From Rhododendron vialii (Eukaryota > Streptophyta > Magnoliopsida > Ericales > Ericaceae): a stretch of DNA of 64,000 nucleotides. Of the stretch, positions 23,383 to 35,722 are shown piece by piece (within the stretch, counting starts at the first letter, position 1; every line of letters begins with the position of its first letter). The position numbers and the translations under genes are program-made. The DNA lies in the NCBI RefSeq assembly GCF_030253575.1, contig NC_080569.1, positions 28,247,501-28,311,500 on the forward strand. Reading direction: 5' to 3'. Under the pieces are notes generated by a model that saw only the letters and a program-made list of their open reading frames with translations, searched no databases and had not been told where the DNA came from.

Positions 23383-24295
23383 TGGCTTGTTTGATCATCT
23401 AAATTCAACACTTAAAACTGAATTAATTAAGTAATAAGTGATTCAATAGGTTTGATAACGACATTATATATTATTTAATAAATTAAGTGCTACTTAAAAT
23501 GTAGGCTAAAAAGTTAAAAAAAAATTAAGTAGCTTTGAGCTACTTTGCTGTGTTTGGTTTGTATTTTAAAAAGTTTTTTGAAAAATAGTAAGGGTAATAA
23601 GTAGATAGAGAAATGTTAGAAGTAGAGGGAATCTAGAGAGAATTTTTTGAAAAATTCTTTTCAAAAAACAAAGAGAACAAGGCAACTGGCTGAATTCTTG
23701 TGTATTTATATTTAATCACCATACCACCACCACAACCACTCCCACCACCATCACCATCACCACTACCACCACTTCACCACCACCACTCTCCTATCACTCC
23801 ATCACCACCACCACCATTACCACACTGCCATCACCACTACCACACCATCGTCTCCGCCACCACCAGAATGCTACAATTGCACAACTATCACTTCATCGAC
23901 ACCACTTACTGTCACCATTACACCATCACTCCACTGCCACCACTACCATTACACCACCACCACCACCAATCATTGTCACCGTTACATCACCATCACTCCA
24001 CCACCACCATTACACCACTATCGTCAGCACTCCAACACCACCACCACCATCGCCGCCTCCGCCGCCACCACTCCATCACCACTAACACACCACCGCAATC
24101 ACCATTCCACTATTATTATAAGTACATTGTGACCATTAGTAAATTAAGAGAGAATCGGAACTAAAATTAATCTATCATTTTTTTAATTCAATACTTAATA
24201 TGTTTACCAAACAGTTTTTCAGCTTAAAAAATTCAGCATTCAACACTTAATTTTTCAGCATTCAGTTTCAATTTACAGTTTTATCAAACAGGCCC
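23383..24295 (+). mobile_element. Harbinger-like MITE with CCA minisatellite core (third copy, enlarged)
   Basis: A 913-bp element between TAA repeats (23380-23382, 24296-24298). The ends read TGGCTTGTTTGATCA and ATCAAACAGGCCC. The corresponding left-arm site (2686-2690, complement CTGACAAAGTTAG) is unoccupied. The core at about 23705-24110 is CCA-rich. Relative to the other two copies it holds an extra segment of about 155 bp at 23545-23690 with TGCTGTGTTTGGTTTGTATT and AACAAGGCA ends, probably a second small element nested inside. Confidence 0.8.
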
Positions 24296-24560
24296 TAAGT
24301 TAGATAATTACTCACTCTTGCTTAGAACCACTCATGTTACACGCTAGTTTTTTTTTTTTTTTTTTTTGCCTTATAGTAATAAGAGCAAATTTTTTCTTAG
24401 AGGTTAAATGATTGGTGTTCCTAGTTAATTATTTTGTGCACATAGTAGGCCGCAATGGCATGATTGCAATTTTTTGAGTGCGGGACTGAATTTGTTAAAT
24501 TGGTGGTATTGTTAAATTTATAAATTTGTATTAGGCTAGATTTAATTTTAAGTAATTTAT

Positions 24561-25147
24561 TTATCATAATTATCCACATAATTTTAATAACTAATTAGCT
24601 ATAGTTTAGGGATCGGGTATTCTAGCTTAGTGGTTGGTTTTGTTGAGTTACACTTTTATATAGAGATGGTCCTAAGTTTTGAAGTGAGAGTAAGAGAGTA
24701 ATTAAACATACCAATTCACCTAGACAATTGCTGACTAGGAAAAGGTATAATGATTTCGTGTGTGATAGTCCTAAAATGTTTAGGGTAAATATTTAGAGAA
24801 CGTCTTGGGAAAGATGATAGGTGCTTATGGGAATCAAACCTTGTCCATGTATATGTGAGTATAAGAGAGCCAGCAGTTGCACTCCACTCCCTTCGAGACC
24901 GACATAGGCGCATAAACGGTCAAATTTCCAAACATCTTCTAGACTCGGCAAGTGGTCGAATTTTTTGCTGTAATGCAGTAGGAAACTTAGGCTAGTAAGC
25001 CATCTTTGATGTACTTTTTTTTAGTAACGAAAGACTTGTATTTTTCTCTTTGCATATGATCACTATTTATGTGTACTTGTGTTTATTTATGTTCAGACTA
25101 CTCCGTATACCGTTAAGTCTAATATATAATTTTTCTTTATTGTAGAT
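24561..25147. other. Intergenic DNA, nothing recognised
   Basis: AT-rich sequence with no repeat partner seen elsewhere in the window. The minus-strand frame 24716-24913 has no recognisable domain. The segment ends in TTCTTTATTGTAG, an acceptor-like sequence immediately before the next frame. Confidence 0.4.
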
Positions 25148-25468
25148 ATGGATAACCGCACCTTTGCTGCCCCAATCATAGTAGCAGACCTGTTATATTA
25201 CAAGGCCTTGCTAGCACCCGAGAGCATCATCCCCATACCCCACCTGGGAGTCCACGACCCTGAGACCGGTGACCAGTTGTACGAGCTAGTTGTGATGGCA
25301 CCCTTTACCAATGAGGGTCAGCACATGGCAGTCGACCCTCAGGACCCACAGCTTAGGGAGCTAGCCAAGAAGATTTGCCAAAAGGGAAAGCGTTGGCTCG
25401 AAATAAGAGAGAAGGAATGGATGGAGCAGTTGAGAGAGTTTTTTAGACTCATTCCACCTCGTCAGTAG
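25148..25468 (+). CDS. Hypothetical protein, 106 aa, possibly a terminal exon
   Basis: Not recognised. The frame opens with ATG two bases after an acceptor-like TTTATTGTAG and closes with TAG, followed by an AT-rich 3' region. Composition is protein-like rather than low-complexity: an N-terminal aliphatic segment (APIIVADLLYYKALLAP), a Pro/Asp-rich centre (HLGVHDPETGDQLYELV), and a Lys/Glu/Arg-rich C-terminal helix (about residues 70-100) that could be a short coiled coil. No signal peptide or membrane segment. Base composition is clearly richer in G+C than the neighbours. It may be a fragment of a retroelement accessory frame or the last exon of an unrecognised gene. Confidence 0.35.
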   Translation: MDNRTFAAPIIVADLLYYKALLAPESIIPIPHLGVHDPETGDQLYELVVMAPFTNEGQHMAVDPQDPQLRELAKKICQKGKRWLEIREKEWMEQLREFFRLIPPRQ

Positions 25469-28248
25469 AGTAGTAGTATTAGAATAAGACTCTGAAAGCT
25501 TAAGTTGCCCTTGTAAGCACTAAGGCTAGAAGGACTATGTAGTAGGAATGTGTAGGATCGTTTCAATTTGTATTAGGAAATCTTGTCTTAAGTATACTTG
25601 TTTTATAGCAGAACTCTATGCTTATAATTGTAATTTTCTGCTTTTTTTTTGAAAAGCCTGCTCTATTTTAAAAGAGTACCATTGCATACTACGTGATAAA
25701 TTACTTTTAACTTTTGAAAGAAACACCATTTGCAAAAAGAAAAAAAAATTGTTTAAGTGGACTAAAACCTCCCCCTTCCGATTCTTACTCGTAAATGGTG
25801 AACACGCGCCGTAGATTAGGATACGAGAATGAAAAATCCTCTAACACTAACCCTGACCAACCCAGACAGAACCTTAGCCCGAATCTAATTGCTTCATAGG
25901 AAAGAATTCGCTCACCTTTTCCGTTGCTGCTTCGAAAAATTGATTCGTGTTTCAAAATCTCGATGGTCTCATCTCACCTTTCACTAAGAGTAAGAACCTT
26001 GCAAATTCGAGTTACGCGCCCTTAGGAAACTAGATGAAGAATAACTCCCTTCTAACACTAAAAAGAAAGGACTACAAGAGCAAGTCAAGATGCCAGCACC
26101 GACGGCGAGGCCGCCACAGCAGGCGACAAGGGCGACATCAATGCAGAAGTTGAAAGTGCACCCCAACGCAATGCCTGAGCCAACAAGATCAACCATTATT
26201 CCCAGAGCTTCCAATTCTAACCTCTAACACCGTAAGAACCCTTAGAATCGTGAGCCGACAAAGGAAGGCGTGAAACTATTCGAGGGCTGCAGACGTTAGC
26301 CACCTATACCGGATGCAAACTGGGAACACTTAGATCAAAGAGTTCATTTAGGATAGGAATGCTCGAAGGAAACGACAATTACTTCCGCCGATTAAATCTT
26401 AGCAGGAAACATATACCAATCGGCTAGTCATACCCGTACTATTTCCCAACTACATTGCTTCTCTCAAATCTCTGTTCAAATTGACATCCTTGTGAAGTAA
26501 ACCCTCGTTACTTCAAGCAATGAAATCATCCGTATTAACTCCTTACAACACTCACTGACAAAAGTGGCATAATCTTAGGCATCTTTTGTGACCCAACCTT
26601 ATTGACCAGCGATTCAACTCAAGCAGTACACTCTATGGTGTTACTGATCCTAACTATTATCATTTACTAGAAAATCTTTCACTATCCTTCGAATTTTTCA
26701 TATCTCATTGCTATTGATCCTCAAGTTTTGAACCTTGAAGATCATAACAACCATTATCTCTTTCAATACAACTTTTATTGACACTTTCAATAATGATCGG
26801 CACTGCCATTTCACAATAAGCGAGATTTGATGATTGGTCCATTTAATCACGAATATCTTCCCATTTCGTTCGTAATTTCGAAATCATCTCTTGATGATAT
26901 TCAAATCATTTCGGAAAAACTTCTTTGTTCCACTCACATGATACGATTTTTCAAGTACAACCCCTTTAAATTTCTTTGAAACTAGTCTCCTTAGGAGATG
27001 GGTACCCTTCTTTGAACTAACCAGGTATCATCAACTCCTTATCAAAAGCTTGCGCTACTTGAGAGCAGCTTAGATCAATCATTTCCATCCCGACATCTAG
27101 AATTATCTTGGATTTTTGAAAATTTACCTTCAAGATTGTCGTACCTCTGAAATTACCGCCAGGAGTCAACATTACCAAAGACTTGTTTTCCCTGACTGGA
27201 TAGGCTCTTTCAGTGCCTTTGCTAATAATACACGAGCTTTTAGAATATCGTAGGGCTCGCTTGCTTGATGTTCGATTTCCCCCTGAATGAAGATGGAGTA
27301 CTTACGCTTTACGATTTTGGAGTGATTCCGTTTGAGTCGATCCGTGTTTCCTAGTTTTGAAAATGGGATTAATATCGTTGGGTGGGAAAGGATCGCGCTA
27401 AGGAAACGTTTATAGGGTACAAGTCCGCACAATGATTTGGTAGAAGTTTTACATTTGACGTTAGCATTTACGGTGGAAACTTCATCAAAGGCGTACAACA
27501 AGGCAAATTGTTCGACAGCTGAAACAACTTCAACCCCGTCTTGTTAAGCAAGTGATGAGGCTTAATTCGATTAACAAAACATGCAAAGGATTGTAAGGGA
27601 CGCTTGGAATGTTGTCGTCTTACTCCAAGATACTTTTAGGACTTGCCAGAGCCTTTCGACAGTGGCCGTGTGATGCCTTAGCATTTATAGGTTACCAGAG
27701 TATTCGAATCTTGATTAGATCGCTGATTGGCTTAAAACATGCCTATAGGGTCATTTTTGACTTGCAGGGGCGTTTCTTTCATTCCTTGACATCACCCCTC
27801 TCCGTTTAGTCAAAAGTTGAAATTCTAAATTTCAAGCCTGATCAACACTACAGGGGTACCTATACCCATGTAGCATATCTTGACTCTCCATCTTCGTCCA
27901 ATCAAAAATCTACCTTTTGAATAGGAAGGTTCATCCTAAACCGTTTATCATTGCATACCTATATAAGACTAGAAACTAAACCCACAAGATCGCTGTTAAA
28001 CCTGTTATCACTTCAGGAGGAAAAATAGCCATCAACCAAATCTACGAAGGTATGCGATGAAGATATTCTCCTGTGTCAAACATATGGCAAAGATGATCAC
28101 CTCAACATTACACTAGAAAAGGATTGATGGTGACCTGCTTCTATTTTTAAGGGGGATAGACGATGATTCAAAGACCAGTATAGCGACTATATCTAATTCG
28201 TAGACAAGCACCAATTTCGAGGACGGAATTATTTTAAGGGGGATAGAT
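25469..28248 (+). mobile_element. Degenerate retroelement interior leading to a 3' LTR
   Basis: No intact gag or pol domain could be read. The right end is diagnostic: the last codons before 28248 still read TNFEDGIILRGIDCNDPDF across the polypurine tract and LTR start, resembling the C-terminal end of some plant gypsy pol frames. Two AAGGGGGATAGA tracts occur, near 28150 and at 28236-28247, the second directly against the TG of the LTR. No 5' LTR was found to the left. The rest of this stretch (including frames at 25984-26214, 27172-27501 and 27609-27809) has no recognisable motif. Confidence 0.45.
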
Positions 28249-28866
28249 TGTAATGACCCTGATTTTTGGTAAGTAAAAATTTCGTTAAAAATTTGAATTT
28301 TATTTTAATACTTGGATTTGCGTCCAAAAAATTTCCTTTTTAAATCCGTCATAACTAGATTTGAGACTTATAAAATTATATTTCTTGGCTAGAGATTCTA
28401 CTTGGCAAGTATAGTTAGATTCTAACCGATTAGTTAGAGGAACCTAACTACCAATTCATATAGTTACTTTCTCCTAACCCTAGATGAGCCTTTTGAACCT
28501 TCTTGAACCTTTCAAACCCTAATGATAAAAATTAAGTCATACGTGTCATCTTGGATCTTTACCCATTGGACGATAAAAATTAGGAAAACTTTTATCCATT
28601 GGACAATAGACTTTCCATTAAAAAGATATCTATGCTAGATTGTTAAGTACAAAGATATAGTTATATATAGGTATATATACACATGCCTAAAAGGACATAT
28701 AAGTATTATTTAAGTAGATATTACTTCACCCTTTTATCCATTGGTCAATAACCGCTAGAGAAATTATTATCCATTGGATAATAGAGTCAATCTTCTAACA
28801 AGTACTAGGATTTATTAAATAAATCATTTTTCTAGATTTCCCATGTGATGATATCCTTATATATAC

Positions 28867-28871
<5 letters not shown>

Positions 28872-28908
<37 letters not shown>
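28872..28908. repeat. (GT)n microsatellite
   Basis: A perfect run of about 37 bp within the LTR. Confidence 0.95.
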
Positions 28909-28910
<2 letters not shown>

Positions 28911-29215
28911 CTTATAATATAGTACCCTAAGATATCCTAAGTACATAATCTAATATTTTAATGGAGCATGTGCCTAATAGGTTCTTTTAATAGGGAATTT
29001 TGATCTTATAATTTCTTTTATTGGATTTAAAAATCTACCTAAATTGCATGGTACACACTTTTATATATATATTTATGCATATATATGTACTTGGACTTAT
29101 ATATTTATTTGTATACTTAAAATATTACAAAGTACACATGTGTTATTTGAATAAGTTTAATAGGAAAACTATTAGATTATATGGTACCTTATGTACTTAT
29201 TTATATATATACTTG

Positions 29216-29218
<3 letters not shown>

Positions 29219-29272
<54 letters not shown>
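29219..29272. repeat. (AT)n microsatellite
   Basis: A perfect run of about 54 bp, followed at 29294-29365 by GA-rich sequence. The Tyr/Ile-repeat frames across it are artefacts. Confidence 0.95.
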
Positions 29273-29276
<4 letters not shown>

Positions 29277-30715
29277 CCAAGGTACTAGTACTAGAGAGAG
29301 AGGGGGAGAGAAATTGCTGAGAGAGAGAGAGAGAGGGAGAGAGAAAAAGAGGAAGAGAGGGAGATTTGGTGTGTACCTTGTCTTGATCTTCTTACATTGT
29401 ACATGACTTGAATACAATCCATGGTTATTTATTTCTTCAAGCAAAATCTATCTCTCATTGTCCTTATTTGTACATCTACCAATATAAAACCTTGTATCAT
29501 CCTCCTTTCATCCACCAATCTTTCCATAATCCAATCCAAAGTACTAAACCTAGCCATGCAAGCCTAGAACTAGGTAGAAAAGTGCAAGCAACCATTGATC
29601 TTTCAATCAAAGCATGACAAAATCCAAGATATATAGAGAGAGAGGGGGGGGCCGGCCTTGAGGGAGAGAGAGGGAGTCCAATTTTGGCAATAAATAGGAC
29701 CTCCCTCATACCATTCAACTCACACCTTCACCTAGCAATTTCTTTCTCTAGAAAAGTTTGTGTTCTTCCTTTGTTCTTGATTGTTCTTCCTTAGTTCTTG
29801 AGTTGTTCTAAAAGTTCTTCAAGAAACCCAACCTAGGCCGCCACTAAACCACCACTTGACCACCCCCTCGATCCAAAAGGGCATAAGTAGTGTAGTCAAG
29901 ACTTAGTTTCGAGAGAACCTTTCTCTTTCGAAGCTACTGTAAGCATTCCGTAGGAAGTTACTCCGCCCGATGACCGACGTACTTTCCATAGCCGCCCTAC
30001 CGCCAAGAAGTAAGGTAGAACCCCTTGTCCCCTAACTCTACGTATAGAACCGTATGTTAGAAAGTAGAACGTCTTTACTCCTTAATTCAAAGTATAACAT
30101 GAAATATATTTAAGTAGATAAGGTTATCTATTGCTTATAATGTTTAGAATGCATGATGATTAACAAACTCGTTTTGCTAGTGGTGGTATGAACGTGTTGA
30201 ATAGTAAACCTTTACTTCAATAAACATGTGTTGTTTTGAATTTTTCATAAAGAGGAAATGATGGATTTTTGAAAGATAGAAACTTATCTCTTGTTAGAAG
30301 TATTCATATTTTGATCTTTAGAATGGTTATGAGCATGCATACATGAATTGCTTGCATTACTTGTGGTATAATATTGAGTTGGATGATCTTGTTAGTTTAA
30401 AGACTTCAATGAATGATGTCGTATGTGAAAAGTCCTACCGCGAAGTCAATGCATGAAAACGAGACACGAAAATCAAAAAAGTAGAAACATGACACCTAGA
30501 GTGTGGTTAATGAAAAGACGTGTTTTGAAAAGGGTGAAATGTTTTGGAAACCGCAATGTGGCTGGACATGGTAGCCCATTGTGTGGTGTGTGTTTTGTGT
30601 GCCAATGGGAACCCGGGATAGCGGAACCATTGTGAGGATACTCGGGAGACCGGAACGACGGAACCGAGGTTGGGTGTGTCGCTTGGTTATCCGCGGAGAG
30701 GAGCCAATGCAAAAG

Positions 30716-33256
30716 TGTGAGTCACGCCCTCAATTTTTAACATAAATAAATAATCCATTTCAATAAATGATCCTCGCACAATATATATATTATACCCAAA
30801 AGAGAATTTTCAAAAGATTATTTACAAACCAAGTTTCCCAAGTTTAAACATTTACAATATTGGCACCACGGCCCGAATTCCATAGCTAGTTAAAAAAGTA
30901 AAATTTAGAGGTTACATAATATCTGAAATTAAAAGATTTCAAATAAATTTACAATTTCATCTTTCCAAGAGATCATACAAAAGACAATGAAATCACTTCT
31001 CAGCGGCTTTCAAAAGAGATGAGATCAAGCATGCACATCATGCACTTCACGTCAATGTCTTTGAAATATACCTGAAAATGATAGGTTGAGCTACACTAGC
31101 CCAGTAGAAATTTTTGTACTCAAGCTATATGTAAATGCGATGAAACATGCAATAAGAGTGAATGATTTTCAATGAACGATCGAAAGTACAAAAGGCACAA
31201 TAAACCGACGAACAACGACTACGGAATTCAATACGTTTTATAGATATGCCTAGACATTTATGCATCAATCTAAAGGTAGCGTTAAACACACATCAATCAA
31301 AATGACAACGACAATTTCTCAAACCAATTCAAGTCTTCTCAAATGAATGCTACACTTGACTTTCCCATCCTTTACCATTACCATCAATCCTCTTTTCATA
31401 AAAGAAAACATTCCTTTTTGATTTTCAAAATAATTTTGAGAAATACTCTCGACCTCTACGGGTCAAGCTCCGTTGATTCGAGTTTGAATAACCGGAGTCC
31501 GTTGATTCTGCGCACGAATATCGAAAACCGTTGATTCGCTCAAGAATAGCCGGAGGATTTTAATAAAAATCCTTTTTCAAAAAAAGACAAGTTCCTTTCT
31601 TTTCAAGTCCTTAGTAGAGTTAGTTGTTTATCTTTTTCTTTAACGGTCATCATCTCAAGCAGCAAACAGTTCAAGTAACAACGTATACTTCTGACATCAA
31701 CTTCAACATTCTTCATTTTGTGAGAAATTCAACTGTGTTACCACCCCATGCGTGACAGTGAATTCTCTTTCTACCCGGGTTTCCGCCTTACCACACCTTG
31801 CGTAACGGGCCCTCTAGGGTCTCCGCATTACCACACCTTGCGTTGCAGGACCCTCAATTCAAAATTCACAACTCACATAAACACATAAGCATTAACAATC
31901 CGAATACAATAAGACAACACTTCCCAAGGTCACATGCTTTCATTCATCATCATTCAATGTATTATAAACTCACAAACATGTCCTTTTGTACATCATTAAA
32001 TACCTTAGGTTCACGTTATCCCTCAAAATCTATCACGACGCCTTATGTCACGTACCGAACCCAAAAATGACTCTACGACACACCATCCGCTAGGTTCTAA
32101 ACAAGAATCTTATAGATTAGGTGCCAAAGGAACCTAGGAAGGTCAATAAAACGAAGCACGAGAATACGAGTTACTCTATTCTCATCTGGACCGCTAGAAA
32201 AACCCCCATCGATGAACGATGTACCCGATGATATACTTTATGGCCTACGGTACTCAATAACGCCTTCATAGTACATTTCTCTATTCACCAATCATCACGT
32301 CATTTAACAACGCTTAACAAGTCTATATCGATCATTAAGACGTACCACAACATATACTTTAATCAACCAAATGCTTAAGATAATGTACGAGGGCCCAAAA
32401 TGATCGATTTAATTCTACACCTTTCTAAGCTACGACGAGGGCCCAAAATGATCGATTGGTCAATGAACCTTTCAAGGTACGAACAATCAAGTTTGGAAGT
32501 GATTTGAAGCTATTCAAAAGGTGTTTGAAGTGTTCGGAGTTCAAACGGGCACGAGAAGAAACAAATGAACCAAATCTGTCCGGAACAGAAGAGAGGTATT
32601 GATACCCCTGATCGAGGTATCAATACCTGGCCAGAGTCTGGTTCAGAGGCGAGTGGGGTATCGATACCCCTTTTGAGGGTATCAATACCACGGAGTTTTT
32701 CTGCAGATTTTCAACTTTTCAACAACGAAACTCCAACAACAAACAACGAACCAAGCACGATCAATGCACATAATCAGCCCATAAACACATAGAGAGAGTA
32801 AGAAATCCCTACCTCAAGTGATTTGAACGAGACCCAAGCGATTGATCGAAGTCCAAGCAATTTCTAGACTTCCAAAGCTCCGAAATTGACCAAGAACTTC
32901 CCTCCAAGCTTGACCCACGAAATTTTGAGCTTGAGAACACGATTGGAGGGCCGAAGGGTGGTTGATCCTTGAGGTTCTTGAGGTCTTGGAGGAGTTTTGA
33001 GTGAGAGGAGAGGAGAGGGAGAAGTTTCGGATGAGAGAGAGAGGGACGGTAGAGAGAGAGATGAGAAAGTTAATCTCCTACAATACATACACCCCCTATA
33101 TATACTCCCATATCTTTAAATCACACACTCACTCCCTCAAGTTTTAATTTTCTCATTTCAATCCCTAATTCAAATAACCACCAAATAAACCGTATTCTCC
33201 TAATTAGCCAATTAATAAACATTTCAAATGATAAAAAAAAAACACGGGTTTCAACA
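30716..33256 (-). mobile_element. Solo LTR nested in the 28-36 kb LTR (minus orientation)
   Basis: On the minus strand it starts TGTTGAAACCCGTG and ends AATTGAGGGCGTGACTCACA, about 2.54 kb with no coding domain. A TATA-like GTATATATAGGGGG lies at about 33108-33095 on the minus strand. TTACCACACCTTGCGT-type and CCGTTGATTCG-type short repeats occur at 31740-31850 and 31470-31535. Simple target duplication is absent (AAAAG left, GTGTG right). Instead about 85 bp of host sequence beginning GTGTGCCAATGGGAAC appears on both sides (from 30598 and from 33257). Confidence 0.68.
32594..32689. repeat. Paired palindrome cassette GGTATYRATACC
   Basis: The first hairpin has 13-bp arms, AGGTATTGATACC (32594-32606) and its exact complement GGTATCAATACCT (32616-32628). 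The second pair is GGGGTATCGATACCCC (32655-32670, itself palindromic) and GGTATCAATACC (32678-32689). The architecture matches the cassette in the Athila-like LTRs at 49459-49558, although the LTR families differ. Confidence 0.85.
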
Positions 33257-33387
33257 GTGTGCCAATGGGAACTCGGGACAGTGGAACCATTGTGAGGATA
33301 TTCGGGAGACCAGAACAGCGGAACTGAGGTTGGGTGTGTTAAAAACGATTTTGTAAATATTGATATGGTTATGAAATGGTGACACGG

Positions 33388-35256
33388 TGTCACACCCCAT
33401 CCCGGAAAACACCACACTAAATTTATTTTCCGAATGGGATGGACCCACGCCTTGGCCCTGCTCAAACAGTAAATAAAAGCACCAGCTAGGTGTCCAGCTC
33501 ATAAAAAAAAAACTTAACTTGCATATATACGGAAATAACTGTCATACAAGACGTGCCCACATATATTTACAACATATACAAGCTCCAAAAATAGGCACAT
33601 AATCAAAAGAGTCAAAAAGCTAGACCACTATATACACAACTCTTGTCTAGACTCTGTAGTGGACCGGCGTGTCGTCACGCACCTGAAAAGAAAACACTGT
33701 GGGGGTGTGAGCTATCAACGTGCTCAGTGAATGCTCTTATCCATAATAAAAGAAGCAATATTGACAAGCGCTATATAAAAAAAAATATTCCGAACCACAA
33801 TATTTAGCCTGTGTATAACCACTTCATTAATACACCGGTAAATTTATAGGCTCGAGGCCATGGCTATAACAACACCAACATAGTACTAGTAACGCCATTA
33901 AGGCAATATTCATAATCATGCCACTAAGGCAAAATATTCACGCCACTAAGGCAATACTTGTCACGCCACTAAGGCAATATCATTCACGCTTCTAAGGCTA
34001 TAATACTCACAACGCCACTAAGGCCATATTCTTAACGCCACTAAGGCTGTATATCAAATAACTTCAAGCCGAACAATATCTTATCAACACAAAACATAAC
34101 TTTACACTATGTATCATCTTCCATTATTAAAAATAAGAACACCCACCTCGAGGTCCAGTCAAAAAGGTACCAACACGAGCTCACTCCCTACGTGGAGCCA
34201 CGGTACTCGTCACCGCCTCCGAACCTGAAGCGTTACACATAAATCAGCACATGTGAGTATTATGATTGATATACTCATAAAAATGAAAGGATTGCAACCA
34301 TTCCTCTAGTATCATGTTACTTCCAACTAACCTTAAGATAACATTCAGCACATTAAAAAACAGAAAAAGAAAACAAGTCAATCGCATATCCAAAAAGCCA
34401 TCAAATTAGCCAAACTCTAACTAAAGTATAGCAATATATACTCTTGTACACTTGCCACATAAGATAAAATTTCCTTTTGGCAATCACAAGAGAACCCATG
34501 TTCTCTGCTCCAAGTATGAAGCCCAGTTTCCTTTCCTGAATAACTACATAGTCCAAATTCCACAAATTGCCACAGGAATTCCAAAAATCACAACATCTGG
34601 TACAGTCAAATTCGGCATCTCCCTTATTTTCGGCAATTCCAAACCCAGTTCAACACTTGGGCAATTATTTTAGACATTCCGGCTCACATCCTAACAGATT
34701 ACAATAAAATTCAACACTTACAAATTCATTTACAACAGCTATGAAGATAATTTCCAGTATTTAGCACACAAATCCTGCACCTAACCACCTGTGTTTGAGT
34801 TCTTAAAAGGATAAATGTTTCCCTTTATTCTAGTCCTACTCAAACCCTAGAGTTAATCAGAGAGAGGGAAAAAAAAACGTAACAAATCACAAAATCCCCA
34901 TGACAAGAAGACAATTAAGAGTACTTACCACAAACCTAATTCCTTTTTCTTTCTTTCTTTCTTTTTTTTTTTTTTCCCTTCTTCTCTTTTCCCTCCCTTC
35001 CGTCCGCTACTTCTTCTTCTCTGTTTCTGATCTTTTTTTTTTTTTTTTTTGTTTGATGGATATATACCACACATGCACACAAGCACACCATTTATGCTCC
35101 ACGTGCACACCAGCACACAGATTTATTTATTTTTTTACAACTTAAACCCAATAGTTCTAGGAAATCACATTAAGGGTCCACATAAAAAAAATAGACTCAC
35201 TTTTCCTTTTATTTTATTTTTTTTCTCATTTTTTTTTTAAAGAACTATGTCTCACA
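33388..35256 (-). mobile_element. Solo LTR with CACGG target duplication (minus orientation)
   Basis: The 1869-bp segment is flanked by CACGG at 33383-33387 and 35257-35261. On the minus strand it begins TGTGAGACATAGTTC and ends CCGGGATGGGGTGTGACA, the typical GGGYGTGACA-like gypsy LTR end. No primer site, polypurine tract or coding domain is present. The T-rich and GAAGGGA-type stretches at 34940-35050 generate only low-complexity frames. It lies 131 bp from the previous nested LTR, inside the same host LTR. Confidence 0.88.
33885..34051. repeat. GCCACTAAGGC minisatellite
   Basis: Seven imperfect units of about 20-24 bp centred on ACGCCACTAAGGCAATATTC within the solo LTR. The spacing is irregular and the units are not CRISPR-like. 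Confidence 0.85.
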
Positions 35257-35722
35257 CACGGTCTACGAGGAGTGGCGTAGGAGAAACTCAGAAAATCATG
35301 AACACCAACGTTAGTTTGGATAATGAATGGATGTATCATTGTTTGTCAATAATGTTTGAACTACGTGGAAATTGTTGACTTTATGGTTTAAATGTTTGTA
35401 AGTTAAGGGTTACTTTATTAAGCTTTTGTAGCTCACGGTGTTGTATTTTGGTGATCTTGACATATTATATTGGTGGCGACGCCGGCAATAATGTGTCAGA
35501 CCTCATAGATGAATAGGGAGAGCTGTACACATTGGAGGCTTTCGGAGCCGAGGAGCTTGCTAGGATGGAAGAGCAGGCGGATCAGTAATTAAGAACTCTA
35601 GTTCCCTCCCTTATTGGATAAAAGTACCCTTGTAAAGACTTTATGATGTAATAATGAGCCAGACTCACTTTGTTTTTGTAATAAATGTCTTATTAACGTA
35701 CCCGAAAATTGGGGGCGTTACA

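Larger units (their letters stand above)
22833..24560 (+). repeat. Protease 5'-flank repeat, third copy
   Basis: It runs parallel to the right-hand 5' flank (about 41070-41880) and inverted to 2431-3205. It includes the CCCATGGAAGATTT block, poly-T tract and AACGCCACATGG landmark. After a MITE it resumes at 24296 and reaches the GATTGGTGTTCCTAGTTAAT block shared with 41760. The similarity ends near 24555, well before any protease exon, so only a truncated flank is present. Confidence 0.8.
28249..35722 (+). mobile_element. 3' LTR of a gypsy-type element, split by two nested solo LTRs
   Basis: It starts TGTAATGACCCTGATTTTTG directly after a polypurine tract and ends ATTGGGGGCGTTACA. The ends are near inverted complements (start TGTAATGACCC, end complement TGTAACGCCCC), as is usual for long gypsy LTRs. 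Host segments are 28249-30715, 33257-33387 and 35262-35722, about 3.06 kb in all. The flanks do not match each other (TAGAT against TCACT), which fits a 3' LTR whose partner is lost. A TATA-like CAATAAATAGGACC is at about 29686. The AT-, GT- and GA-repeat tracts at 28872-29350 lie inside it. Confidence 0.7.

Noticed and set aside
30711..33261. 5-bp target duplication for the solo LTR at 30716-33256
   Set aside because: The flanks AAAAG and GTGTG do not match, and shifting the ends by a few bases did not help.
33885..34051. Regular GCCACTAAGGC repeats resembling a CRISPR array
   Set aside because: Short, degenerate units with irregular spacing inside a plant solo LTR, with no cas genes; it is a minisatellite.
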